The notes beneath the pieces are model-generated. The model saw only the letters and a program-made list of their open reading frames with translations, was not told where the DNA came from and did no database searches. Of a stretch of DNA of 64,000 bases, positions 43,901 to 54,556 are shown in pieces. Source of the stretch: Wolfiporia cocos (lineage: Eukaryota; Basidiomycota; Agaricomycetes; Polyporales; Phaeolaceae); assembly GCA_029448655.1 (NCBI GenBank), contig JACCLO010000011.1, positions 2,604,001-2,668,000 of the forward strand. Reading direction: 5' to 3'. How positions within the stretch are numbered: position 1 is the first letter of the stretch; each line of letters begins with the position of its first letter. Position numbers and translations under genes: made by a program.

Positions 43901-45485
43901 ATGCTTACAATGTTCCCCAGGGTCGACAGAGCGGCCCTGTCTTCAACTCGAGCACTACGAGGACGAGGAGCATCAAGCCATCATCGGAGAACACTCACAG
44001 CTCTGTCTCACAATGCGCTGGGTGACTCAGCAGGGCCTCAGTTAAACAGGTCTTATCTCTACGGTATGTTGCCATGCACAACTGCACTCCGACGTGCTTT
44101 AAGTGAAATTATGTGATAGTCCCCACCTCGTCTGATCGCATGCTCGAGAAGTCGCTCAGCACCCAGTCGGATGTGATCATTTATGACTTCGAGGACAGCG
44201 TTCCTCCTTCCGCGACAGACAAGAATGGGGCTCGAGAGCGATTACGCATGTTCTTTGAGGTGCGCACTATGCTTTATGTGTCTATTAGATGAGGAGACGT
44301 ATGCTGCAATATCCAGGCCAAATCTCTAGCAGAGCTTCCCCGCCCGGCGCGCATCGCGGTGAGGCTAAACTCTATCGATACGCCCTTCTTCGAAGATGAT
44401 ATCGCGCAAGCTGTGAGGTCCACTGCACCACTTACCTCTGTGTATCTGATTATACGAGCTCAGCTTAGAACTCCGTCGATCCGGATCCTCGTGCTGCCGA
44501 AAATCCACTCAGCCAACGACTTACACCATGTATCACGCGAAATATTCACAGCATCCGCAATGCATGGTGTCAGAAATCCAACGGAGCAACCCCTGAGTCT
44601 TGTCGCAAGTATCGAAAGCGCAAGGTCTCTCGTGAACCTCCGTGAGATTGCTTCGTGGCAATCAGAATACGGTCCCAGTCTGGGCGTATCTTTGTCTGCT
44701 CTCTTGGTAAATCCTTTTCAGCACTCAGGCGCTCGGCTAATGTTGATCTTGAATTTAGTTTGCAGCAGAGGATTGTAAGCACAGTATTTTCGAGTGATTC
44801 GTGCAGGGAGCTGAGCTCATAAGAAGACTGTGCCGACACCTCCATCATCCGAACAAAGTCCAGGCAGGAACTACTGTACACGCGCTCGCAGATCGCGATC
44901 ACGGCGAAAGCCTTCGGCTTGAACGCAATTGACATGGTACGCCGTTCTGTCTTGCCTATCAGCTCTCCTAACCGATGAACGGGAAATGGCAGGTTTGTGT
45001 CAATTACAAGGACCTGGAGTACCTCAAGGAGGAATGCGAAGATGGACACCGTCTCGGGTTTAACGGCAAAGTACGTATGTTGTGGTACACACAATATTTA
45101 TTCTAATTCTCTATTCAGCAAGCGATCCATCCGACGCAGGTGGACATCATCCAATCGACATTCGTGCCGACGGAGAAAGGTTTGAAATTTCATAGCTATT
45201 CACATCTTTGCATCCATATACTGACATGGATCTTATGAACAGAGATCTTCCGGGCAGCTCGGATCCTGCGCCGAATGGAACAGGCACATGCCTCGCAACG
45301 CGGAGCTATTGGCCTTGAACTGGAAGGTGGTGGTAAAGAGATGATTGACGCACCAATGATCAAGCAGGTAAGCCTATAAATACTCTCCTCCCAACAAGTA
45401 CAGGGTAACGAATGACCGATTGTAGGCGGAAAATATTGTCCGGGTAGCCAAGGCTGCTGGGCTTAAGATCCCTGATATAGATTGA
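43901..45485 (+). CDS. CitE-like (citrate/malyl-CoA lyase beta family) mitochondrial enzyme
   Basis: HpcH/HpaI-CitE family TIM-barrel lyase; the animal relative CLYBL is a mitochondrial citramalyl-CoA lyase. Exons 43901-44063, 44120-44259, 44317-44412, 44464-44706, 44759-44774, 44827-44936, 44993-45070, 45119-45179, 45243-45367 and 45426-45485 give 363 residues in frame. The N-terminus is Arg/Ser-rich without acids, as in a mitochondrial presequence. Conserved parts: YVPTSSDRML, IYDFEDSVPP, RIAVRLNS, LVLPKIHSANDL, FAAEDYCADTS and QAIHPTQVDI. Exon 5 is just 16 nt. The substrate is not settled by sequence. Confidence 0.9.
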
Positions 45486-45595
45486 AAGATCTCTATTCTT
45501 CTTCGCGGTTACAGTTACTTCAATGTAAGCTTCACGTTCACATGACGCACTCATTATGCCAATAGTCATATTCAATCTTAAGGTACGGCTCTCAG

Positions 45596-45667
45596 TCCGA
45601 TATGGTGTAACGGCTAACATTACCGCCTTTCACGCGGTAGCTCGGGGTTCGATTCCCCGTATCGGAG
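45596..45667 (+). tRNA. tRNA-Glu (anticodon UUC)
   Basis: A 72-nt cloverleaf with no intron. The acceptor stem pairs TCCGATA with TATCGGA, with discriminator G. The anticodon arm is CCGCC-TTTCAC-GCGG with anticodon TTC at the centre. The T arm contains GGTTCGATTCC, the B-box. A TTTT run at about 45671-45674 can serve as the Pol III terminator. It sits just after the CitE-like gene on the same strand. Confidence 0.95.
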
Positions 45668-45798
45668 TTGTTTTGATGCGCCCGCCGATGCCGAGCGCCA
45701 AATGTACCGAATGCATCTTGAGGGCTTGACCAGCCAACACTTCCATCACATACCTGCTTGTCTGCTCTCCTCATCCGTACCAATTTCACGTTCCTACC

Positions 45799-46633
45799 AT
45801 GTCTCTCTGCCCACCATATGCGCCATTCTTTGGGTTTGGAGGAGTCGCATCCGCAGTGAGTTACAAGACTGTATGTGTTCAGTGAAGCCTAATACGTTCC
45901 GTACAGATGATATTTAGCAGTACGTGCACATATATGCAGTTCGTTTGACATAGAACTTAGGAAACATTACTGCATATGAACCAGCTATTGGAGCGGCATA
46001 TGGAACCTCGAAATCAGGCATTGGCATCGCCGGGCTAGGGACGTTCAAACCTGAGCTCATCATGAAGGTACGTCCGATTCGCTTGGAGCTCGCGGAAGTA
46101 TTGTTGAACTTATGGCGACATATAGTCGCTCATCCCTGTCGTCATGTCCGGCATCATCGCCGTGTACGGCCTCGTAGTATCGGTGCTCATCGCCGGAGGA
46201 CGTGAGTCGCTCGGGCCAGTCGTCCTCTGTGTTGCTGAACGCAGGTGGCGCAGTCAGGCCGACGGACTACTCCCTATACGCGGGGTTCATCCACCTGGGC
46301 GCCGGGCTCTCGTGCGGGTTCACGGGGCTCGCGGCGGGGTACGCGATCGGCTATGTGGGCGACTCGGTGCGTCTGGGCTGCGGTGCGCCGGCGGGTCGGT
46401 GCTGACCAGAGGACACAGTGCGTGCGCGCATACGTGCACGAGTCGAAGGTGTTCGTGACGATGGTGCTCATCCTGATCTTCGGCGAGGTGCTGGGGCTGT
46501 ACGGGTACGTCGCCCGCCCACGAACGCGCCCGCCCCGTGCTGACCGACGACGACGCCGCCCGCCCCGTGCAGGCTGATCGTCGCGCTCATCATGAACTCA
46601 CGCGCGACCGAGGCGCCGCGCTGTACTTACTGA
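45799..46633 (+). CDS. VMA3: V-ATPase proteolipid subunit c
   Basis: Rotor-ring subunit of the V-ATPase membrane (Vo) sector. Exons 45799-45855, 45907-45919, 45985-46067, 46126-46201, 46254-46366, 46419-46504 and 46573-46633 give 162 residues, the normal size. Four hydrophobic helices: [20 protein letters not shown], then [37 protein letters not shown] and [20 protein letters not shown], the last with the proton-carrying Glu. Exon 2 is a 13-nt microexon, easily missed. It could instead be the c' paralogue (VMA11), but the length and N-terminus fit c best. Confidence 0.92.
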
Positions 46634-46786
46634 TTTTTTTCCACGAACGCTATGCTGTGACATCATACCGCAATCGGATTCTTCGCACTTCGCATCGCCC
46701 GTTTAAAATGACTATCCGTACAGTACAAAACAACAAAACACGGAGGGTGAGGTATCGCGAGCTACAGGGATGGAAGCGGGCGGGGG

Positions 46787-47511
46787 TCAATCATACCGTC
46801 GCCTGGTCCGGCTCGGGCTCCTGCTGCCGCTCCTCGTGCGGGACCGCCTGCGCCGCCCGCCTCTCGACCTTCCGCCCGATCGGCTGTCCGACGACGAGTC
46901 TGAGTCTGAGTCTGAGGAGTCTGACCCAGAGTCTGAATCCGAGTCCGAGTCCGAGCTCGAGCCGGAGGAGTCCGAGTCTGAATCCGAGTCCGAATGGCTA
47001 CCTGAGCTCGACGAGCTGCAGCAGCACAAATCAGTGTTCAGCCGAACGAAACGAGACAGAGAAGGGTCGACGCACCGTCCCCGCTTCTTCTTGTTCTCCT
47101 GCTGCCCTTCTTTTGCGCGCGCCTTCTCCCTCTCCTCCAGGATCCGGTTCGCGGTCCCGCTTCTACACGAAGGCATCAGCACTGACATCCACGAAAAGTA
47201 GACTGCGTCCAGAGCACTTACTTGCTCTTAAACTCCTCAGGGACCTCCACGGACGGCTCGCCGCCCGCCTTGAGCTTCGCGAGCAGCCGCGGGTTCTCGA
47301 GCTGCTGCGTGCGCGACGGCCGCGAGATGTACGGCCGGGTGGACTTGCACTCGTACGTGTAGTGCCCTGGTGCGCCGGTCAGCGCTCACGGCGAGACGAC
47401 GTGCAGATGCGGGCGACGATACGTGCCTGTGCCGAGGCACTTCTGGCAGACCGTCGACGCCGTCGCGCGCGGGTTGTTTGCGGAGCGGCGGTGCGGGGCG
47501 AACTTGGACAT
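46787..47511 (-). CDS. ZCCHC10-type zinc-knuckle protein with Ser/Asp-Arg/Ser tail
   Basis: Homologue of the eukaryotic ZCCHC10 family, thought to be nuclear and possibly linked to RNA processing; function not established. Minus-strand exons: 47427-47511, 47222-47366 and 46787-47162, giving 201 residues. The knuckle is VCQKCLGTGHYTYECK, followed by RPYISRPSRTQQLENPRLL. Intron 1 appears to begin with GC rather than GT (CAG|GCACGT...ACCAG), the only donor that restores the knuckle. The C-terminal half is a long (Ser-Asp)n run then Arg/Ser dipeptides, as in splicing-linked proteins. A fragment of exon 3 is copied in inverted orientation near 54.5 kb. Confidence 0.88.
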
Positions 47512-47784
47512 TGCGGGTGTAGCCTGTGAGAGTGCGTCTGTGGAAGCTGGCTGCTGGTGTGCCAGGCTTTGCTAGGCAGGTAACAAACGCGGAACGGGTC
47601 TTGTGTAAGTAGGTACTGTTGTGGCTCGGGAGGGGAGGAGATCGTGGGAAGATGGGTTTGAGCGTTGCAATTCACCTCGATACCACTCAAAGTCCAACGC
47701 TGCCTGAGTTGGCCTCAACCGGAGGAGTATCAAATTCCGTTAATGCTAGATTACAGTCCGTACCGCACATAACATTCCTTAAGG

Positions 47785-49201
47785 CTAGAACGTCGGGATA
47801 TAGTCCTGTATCCTGTCCCGCGCATCCTGGGCAATGCACTCCGCGATCCACGTCACGCTCCTGATCTCCTGCTCCTTCAGCTTCATGTACGCGTAGAACA
47901 CACCGTACTGAAACTGCTGCAGGAACGCGAGCTTGTTCAGGTGCACCTCGTACGCGAAGAAGCGGTCCTCGAGCTCCGCCGCGCCGCCAGTGTCGAGGTC
48001 GCCAAGGAGGTGCGCCGTGCTCTCGCTCGCGCCGCCGTTCTGCCCCCGCGCGCCCCCGGGGCCCGCGCCGCTGTCGAAGAAGGCGCGGTACTCCGCGACG
48101 CCGTCGCACGCCTGGCGGACCTGCTCGACGTCGTCGGCGCGCGCGAGCGCGTTGTTGCCCGCGGGGAACAGCCGCCCGATCGTCGGGAACAGCTTCGCGC
48201 GGCGCTCCTTCGAGAGCTCTGTGCCGAACGAGTTGATCGCGATGTTGATGGAGCGGCGATCCGCCTCGAATGCGAGCAGCCGCGTCATCACGTCCGCGGT
48301 CGGCCCGCCGAGGGAGCTGCAGAAGGCATAGAAGTCTTCGAGGTATGCCTTGTAGAGCGTGTTGCGGATGATCTCGATGTTAAGGTCATCTAGGTCGGAT
48401 GCGCTCAGACAATCGCGGAAATACGGAGCTTGGTATAGATTGCTGCATGTCAGTACATTCAGAGAAGAAGCGAATTTTGGCCCATACCGAGAGGGGTTTC
48501 AATGAGGGCTGTCCGGTACAATTCTTCGACGTTCGTCGCAACGCAGAGTGCCGGAAGAGTCTCGAACACACCCAATGGGTGGCACCTTTCGAGCAGTTCT
48601 TGGGTATTTCGCTCGTGCAAGGTGCCCGTGATCAGGAGTATGACGTTGTCAATCATGTATGCGTACCTACACGATCAGATTAGTTATGTCGCAGCCTCAC
48701 AACGCTGCATACACATTTCCCTCGAATGCGCACGAGCGATTCACCGAAACGCTGCGGGAGAGCAGCAAATGACATTCAAATGCGACGCTCACGTTATGTA
48801 GTCGAAGAATTTGGACAAAGGCTCGACCGCATTACTGCGCAGGTAGTTGAACTGGTCAACGAGCAATTGCGTCGCCTTCTCCGCGATCGTGGACGTCGAG
48901 ATGGGCAGTGGCTCGTTCGCCAGGAAGTTCCCATAGTCCGTCGCCGACAGTTGTGTCCGAAGGTCTGCTCGTTAATTTACTCCAGATGAACACCGGTCAC
49001 GGACATGTCTCTCACGGACCTTCAATAGACTCGCATTGGGTGAGGTTGTTGTATTGGTTCTGGGTGAGCAGGCCCGCCTTGTAGCCCCGGACGATGCCCT
49101 CGAGGAAGCCCGTGTTCACCTGCACATCGAGTCCTAAGTCAGTTCAGTGTCAAGCCTGCCCGCAGGTAACAAAGGCGTACATTGAAGAATAATGCCTCCA
49201 T
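47785..49201 (-). CDS. VMA6: V-ATPase subunit d
   Basis: Peripheral Vo subunit joining the proteolipid ring to the central stalk. Minus-strand exons: 49181-49201, 49020-49119, 48793-48964, 48488-48666 and 47785-48428, giving 371 residues. Motifs: [20 protein letters not shown] across the first intron, [44 protein letters not shown]-type ([12 protein letters not shown]), [32 protein letters not shown] and [21 protein letters not shown] Gly/Ala/Ser-rich insertion of about 30 residues near residue 300 is unusual compared with animal and yeast subunits. The end [20 protein letters not shown] is canonical. Confidence 0.95.
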
Positions 49202-49480
49202 GCCTGCGGTGAACGAATGCAAGTCCCGGAGCCGTTACCGCGTCATTAGACGCGCGCTGAGACTGATGGATTGCCTGTTGAAGCGTTTTTCCCGCGCCCG
49301 GCGTACCGGTTAGTCCGGGTTTCGCCCCGACCCGAGGTACGCGCCCGCCAGTCACTGTCCGCCCACCGCATAATGCGGCGGCCCTGATCTCTGACGCTTA
49401 TATACCCTCTGGCTACCCTGGGCTGTTAGAAATACTGTCTTCTGGCTTGAGTTGAACCCTAGTCCAATACATAGAGCAAG

Positions 49481-50846
49481 ATGAGCGCGGAAATAACCTC
49501 GAAGAAGACGACCAAGATATCTATCCCTCATCCAGACGATGAGGTCCGCTGTATATCGGGCGTGCTAGAGCAGCTCTCTCCGGACGAGCCAACCAAGGGT
49601 CGTCGAATTGCCTTGGTATGTCTCGCCTTCGGTTGTCCATCCCCATGCGTGTACAAACCGCTGGACGCCGCCAGATCCTCCATGGCACCATGGGGTGAAT
49701 ATGCCCGTGCAAGCTCATGTCACAAAGCTGAAGAATGTGCCTAGCCACAAGGACTATCTCTTCCAGAAACGCCTCGCGCTGCGTCTCCCGATCGACTCCT
49801 TCCGGTTTGACTTCCGGTACGTCCTCCACAAGCCCTGCCTGCCACCGCTCATGCGCCCATGCTACCGAGACAGCGGAAACCACGAGACGCCAGGGACGTG
49901 GCGCCTGGGAGACATCGACGAGGACGTGCAAGACATCCGCGTCGTCGCCGCGTACCTGACCAAACGGCTGGGCTACGTCGTCGACGCGGTCGTCGGGCAC
50001 TCGCGCGGCAGCGTCGCGGGCATGCTGTGGGTGTGCTGGTACGCGGACTCGGACGCGCGCACCGTGCGCGCGTACGTGAACGCGAGCGGGCGGTACAGGA
50101 TGTTCGTGAGTGCGCACGCTCGCTGCACCCGCCGCGGCGACGATTCAAATACATTTCTTTTCTGTGCGTAGAAAATGTATGGTGCGTGTAGCCCGCTCGT
50201 CGCACAAAACACGTCGACCCAACGAGCCATGTGCTCCAGAGCAAATGCGCCGGCCGGACTACCAGGCGCAGCTTGAGAAGCAGGGCTTCTACGAGATCAA
50301 CGCCACCGTGGCGCGCAAGCCCTTCGTCGGCAGGTAACTAGCACCTCGTCGGTCTGCCACTTCCCCGCTCACCCACCCGCCCGCGCCCCTTCGCAGAGTG
50401 ACGGAAGACGACCACCACAAGTTCGCCGCGATCGACTTGTCCGTCGTGTGGGACCGCTTCCCCGCACACGTCGACGTGCTCACGATGCACGGCATGAAGG
50501 ACTCCGTGGTGCCCACGTGCGCATTCTGCCGTTCCAGCATGCGTCGCGACTAAAGCCGAGCATCCACAGCTACGACGCCATCATCTACGCACGCGCGCTC
50601 GGCGCCCGCTCCCCAGGAACACACAGCCTATGCCTCGAGGAGGATGCAGATCATAACTTCACAGGGGTGCGTATAGACCGTCATTCATCCAGATAGGAGT
50701 CTATCTAATTGGGTTGTCTATGTGGTGCGGCTCCGGAGCAGATAGCCGACCACGTCGTCGACACGATCCTCGAGTGGTGGGCAATGTTCGAACGTAGAGA
50801 GCTCAAGACGGGCATCTGGCATACGGGCGTGCGGCCGAAGCTGTGA
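49481..50846 (+). CDS. Alpha/beta hydrolase (S33-like)
   Basis: Soluble alpha/beta hydrolase similar to fungal and plant serine-hydrolase family members of unknown substrate. Exons 49481-49615, 49675-49694, 49745-49816, 49874-50105, 50172-50181, 50240-50333, 50397-50516, 50570-50666 and 50742-50846 give 294 residues in frame. It has the oxyanion-side LHGTMGHKD, the nucleophile elbow VVGHSRGSVAG, an Asp in LTMHGMKDSVVP and a late His in EEDADHNFTG, completing a plausible Ser-Asp-His triad. Exon 5 is only 10 nt and exon 2 only 20 nt, so automated models are likely to fail here. Confidence 0.85.
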
Positions 50847-51106
50847 TAAATCTGCTGTTGTTGCGGTGTGATTTGTAATAGACCTGCTGCGCATATAATG
50901 GTACAGCTAGTGCCCCGGTGCATCTTCGCCTGCAACGCCTCTGAGGCAAGTCTTGCCGCTGACATCCGACGCCAAAACGAAGGTATCGAACGTGGTGTCA
51001 TTAAGGCATTACAATACACTGATCTTACACTTGCACGAGTGAGTACACGTATCTAACAACAACATTGCAGATCATGCGAATCGGCATTATGCACAACCTC
51101 GAGATG

Positions 51107-52727
51107 TCATGAGCTCGCTATCGAGCTCTCCCGACTGAGGCTCTTGAGCTTCTTCCCGATGTTCATGCTAACTCTCGGCATCTTGATCTTCCGCAAGCTA
51201 TGCCGGTGATGCCGTGTCCCGCCCTCGCTCTCGACGCTCGTGCCCGAGCCGAACATCGACGCGGCGGACGTCGCAGAGGCCGAGTCGGACGGCGGCGTCG
51301 CAGGGCCGACCGCACTCTCGGGCGAGCTCGCCGGCGGCGTCGCCCGCTTCTCCTCCGTCTCGCCCGCCGCGTTCACCGCCTCGCTCGCCTTGCCAAACAC
51401 CTCTCCCGCGTCTGCGTCCGAGCGCGCGACGTCCGCCGCCAGCTGCTGCTCCTCGGGCTCCGGCTGCGACTCCGCGGGCATGACCTCGGGCGGCGGCACC
51501 GGCTCCTCCGACTGCGGCTCCTCCGGCGCGTCGACGAAGACGTCCTCCGAGTCCTCTTCGGCGATCGAGTCCTCCAGCTGCGTGCCCTCCATGCTCTCCT
51601 CCCGCTCGTGGCCCTGCCCCGCCTCCTGCAGATCCGCCACGCCGTCGTCCTCGTCCACGCCCTCCATCCCGAGCCCGATCCGCGTCCGCTCCCCGCGCAG
51701 CCACCTCTCCCTGCGCTCCCTGCGCCGCTCCATCCACGGGCCCGCGTTGCTCAGCTTGCACCCGCCCGCCTCCGCACACGTGCACGTCCCGCCGAGGCTC
51801 GCGGGCAGGTTCTCCGCGGGGATCTGGCGCAGGAGCACCGCGCGGTAGTCCGTGCCGAGGATGTCGATCTTTGCGAGCGTCTCCTTCGCGAGCCACGGCT
51901 TGATGAATGACCAGATCGTCGTGAAGGACGCGGGCGCGTTGATGATCGCCAGCTGCGCCATCCTGTGCCGTGCGGCGTGCGCCGCGTCAGCGGGCTCAGG
52001 GAGGGAGAGGGGGAAGGAGAGGGACGTACGTCTCGGGAAAGTAGTCCTGCGAGATCTGGAACGAGTCGCGCGCGAGGTTCTTCATCTGCCAGAACTGGCT
52101 CAGGCCGAAGCCCTGGAGGTCGACGATGACGAACGTGCCGTCGATATGGCGGCCCGCCGCGCGCGCGGACGCGGGGAGCACCTCGCGCGTGAGCGACTCG
52201 GCGTTGACCATGATCGTCTGCCAGAAGCGCGCGGGTGTGATGTGCTTGTACAGCTCGGGCATGTTGATCCCGCCAAAGTGGTGTATGTTGAGCGGCCGGC
52301 CGCTCTTGTCCGTCTTGTGGAACCACAGCGGCCAGCAGTCGAACACCTGCGGCCGCTCGGGGTACTGCGGGCGGGTCAGCGCACGCGGGGGAGCGAGGGA
52401 GCGGGGGCGGGCACGCACATCGTAGGGGTCGAGCTGTCGGTAGAGCTCGTCGATGCCGATGCCATCGGCGGTCCTGCGCCAGTGCTGGCAGTTGGCCCAC
52501 ATCGTCGTCGCCGCCTTGAGGTCGAACTGGCGCGCGCGGAGAAATCGTCTGCGACGGGGCCCGCGCCGGGTGAGCGAGAAGCACAGGATGCGTGGCGACG
52601 GTACGTACAACAGGGTTGCATCGTCGGTGCCGATAGTGTCTCCGTCGTGAATGAGGTCCTGCTTCTCGAGCCCAGCCCTGAACTGCTTGAGAATCTCCTG
52701 CTGCTTCTCCTTGCTCGGCGGGGCCAT
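51107..52727 (-). CDS. Sec14-like CRAL-TRIO lipid-transfer protein, copy A
   Basis: Phosphatidylinositol/phosphatidylcholine transfer family protein acting at Golgi and endosomal membranes. Minus-strand exons: 52609-52727, 52419-52548, 52030-52364 and 51107-51962, giving 479 residues. The N-terminal CRAL-TRIO-N part has LRFLRARQFDLKAATTMW. The CRAL-TRIO lobe has PLWFHKTDKSGRPLNIHHFG, DGTFVIVDLQGFGLSQFWQM, INAPASFTTIWSFIKPWL and KIDILG. About residues 290-450 are an acidic, Ser/Ala/Glu-rich disordered tail ending in a basic patch (HRHSLRKIKMPRVS... LSRES). This layout, a Sec14 core plus a long acidic tail, is common in basidiomycetes. A nearly identical intact copy lies at 60803-62432. Confidence 0.93.
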
Positions 52728-53209
52728 TGCGTCTGGCGGGGGTGGTAAGCTATGGGTTTGGTCGCGGACGAGGGGCTGGCGAGGGATTATATGGGCGGTG
52801 GGGCATATGATGGCGCGGAAGGAGGAGCGGCGCGGGCGGCATGGTCGAGCTGCCTACGCGCGCGCTCCGTCCGCATCCTGACCAATCTCAGTTGACTCCA
52901 CTGACCCTAGTCTCGGTGTACGCTCACGGCTGTCAGCGGGTGCCTCAGACTGGCTGCAGCTGTGCCTTTGCAGAGGGCCCTGGGTGAGCCTCTCGTCTGG
53001 CATCCTCCTGCAGCGGGGAACGGCCTACACGTAATGCCAGCATAGGCGTAGCGCCCGCCAGTTATGGAAGCAGACCTGCCTTATGCGGCTCAACATGTCC
53101 GAGACATATTCCGAGACTCTGCATGGCCTTTCGGAGACAGCACCGCACGCGGCATTGGCGGTCAGTCGTGCGATAACGATCCAGTACAATCCTATGCAAC
53201 AAGCTTAGA
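52728..53209. other. Intergenic within copy A
   Basis: Sec14 promoter side and nucleotidyltransferase 3' side. No gene seen. It is repeated without visible difference at 62433-62914. Confidence 0.6.
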
Positions 53210-54420
53210 CTACTCCTGGGCCTCCTTCTGCTTGCTGGCCTTCCTCTCTCGCTCCTTCTCCCACAGCGCCTCAAACTCCCCCGTCCTCTCCATCTCGCCC
53301 TTCACCTCGAGCACAAGGGAGCGCACCTCGTCCACAGACATGTCGTACAAGGCTGCCTCCCACGCGCACACCGCGAAAGGTTCATGTCGGGAGAGCGCCG
53401 ACTTGCCATCGGCCGGCATGGCGAGGACACCGGTCGGCGAGCTATGCACTGCGGTACCCTCGTGCTCCAGCCTCCGTCTCGCAGCGTCCATAATCCACTT
53501 GACCGGCAGCCCGTGCATCCCAGTCCACTCCTCGACGCACCTCCCTGCGAACGTCTCCCGTGCGTGCTGCTTCACGCGTGACGCGCGGAGGAGGGCGGCG
53601 TGCTCCACGTCTCGCCCGAAGAAGCGCAGCGCGTCGTCCTGCGTGATCCCCGCGGGCGGCGCGCCGTGCCCCGCGCGTGCACGCGCATGCTCCAGGAAGC
53701 TCTGGTACATCTCGCGCCGCTGCGCGCTACGCCCGAGCACGCGGTCCGCGGGCGGGACGCGGCGCGCGTCGAAGAGCCGCGAGGTCGCGACCCACTCGAA
53801 CAGCTCGCGCTGGGTCGCGAAGCCCGCCGCCCAGCGCTCCCTTGCGAGCCCGCAGAACGCGAGGATGTCCGCGAGCGACGCGGACACGTGGAAGGACACC
53901 GGCGGCTGCGTGGCCAGCGGCGCGGCGAGCTGCGGGCGGGGGGACACCCTCGTCGGCGTCCGTGGCAATACGGATCCAGCGCGAGCCCGCGTACCTTCAG
54001 CCCGTGCACGTTCAGCGTCAGGCCCGCGCCCCGCACGAGCAGGTTCAGGATCATCCCAAAGTCGCCGTACGAGTGCAGGAAGACGGTGCGCTCCCACTCG
54101 TCCTCGTCGGCGCACACCCCGATGTCGACCTGATAGAACTCGTCCGCGGCGTGGTCCGCGCGGGCCACAGACGGAAAGGCACCGAGGGGGATGGCAAAGT
54201 GGCTGCGGCGGTTCCCCTCGAGAGGGATGCTGTGCGTCGCCCGCAGCGTCCCCTTCACGAATTCGTGCGTCAAGCCCGGCCGAGGGCGCGTCACGACAAA
54301 GTCCAGATCGCCATGATCGGCTTTCTCGGGTGCTTCGGGAGGGACTGCGACGAACTCGTAGCAGCTCTCCACCAAGGGCAGCAGCGCGGCTCTGAGCGAC
54401 TGGTACACAGCAGGGAGCAT
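53210..54420 (-). CDS. Putative nucleotidyltransferase-like protein, copy A
   Basis: Uncharacterised protein with features of the polymerase-beta nucleotidyltransferase fold. Minus-strand exons 53995-54420 and 53210-53929 give 381 residues; the 65-nt intron (AAG|GTACGC...CGCAG) is the one that restores the frame, and a second AG 24 nt downstream is also possible. HGDLDFVV (residues 36-43) resembles the first two metal-binding carboxylates, and FYQVDIGV supplies a third. The C-terminal half is helical and charged, ending in a Lys/Glu-rich tail. No known family was recognised, so enzyme activity is inference. Sec14 lies downstream on the same strand. Confidence 0.68.
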
Positions 54421-54433
54421 CCGAGGGAAGGAC

Positions 54434-54556
54434 GTGGGGACGGTGCGTCTCCCCTTCGCTGTCCGTCACGATCCAGCTGATTACTGATTGGTGCTGCAGC
54501 AGCGCGCTCAGAGAGCTCGAGCAGCCATTCAGACTCGGATTCAGACTCGGACTGCT
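54434..54556 (+). pseudogene. Inverted fragment of ZCCHC10 exon 3
   Basis: The reverse complement aligns visibly with 46945-47090, including the GA-rich Ser-Asp repeat, the GAATGGCT...GAGCTC segment and the GACGCACCGTCCCC end. Substitutions and small gaps are present, so it is an old or fast-changing copy. It lies just outside the first exon of nucleotidyltransferase copy A and codes for nothing recognisable. Confidence 0.75.

Larger units (their letters stand above)
51101..54420. repeat. Segmental duplication, copy A
   Basis: Copy A of a large direct repeat holding the Sec14-like and nucleotidyltransferase-like genes. It matches 60797-64000 (offset 9696 at the left, 9705 after a 9-bp indel in a Sec14 intron). 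The alignable part within the window runs to about 54295; beyond that copy B is cut by the window edge. 54420 is the start codon of the second gene. Confidence 0.9.

Noticed and set aside
52376..52621. Arg/Pro/Ala-rich open frames on both strands across the Sec14 and nucleotidyltransferase genes.
   Set aside because: They are GC-rich shadow frames of the real genes and recur only because the genes are duplicated.
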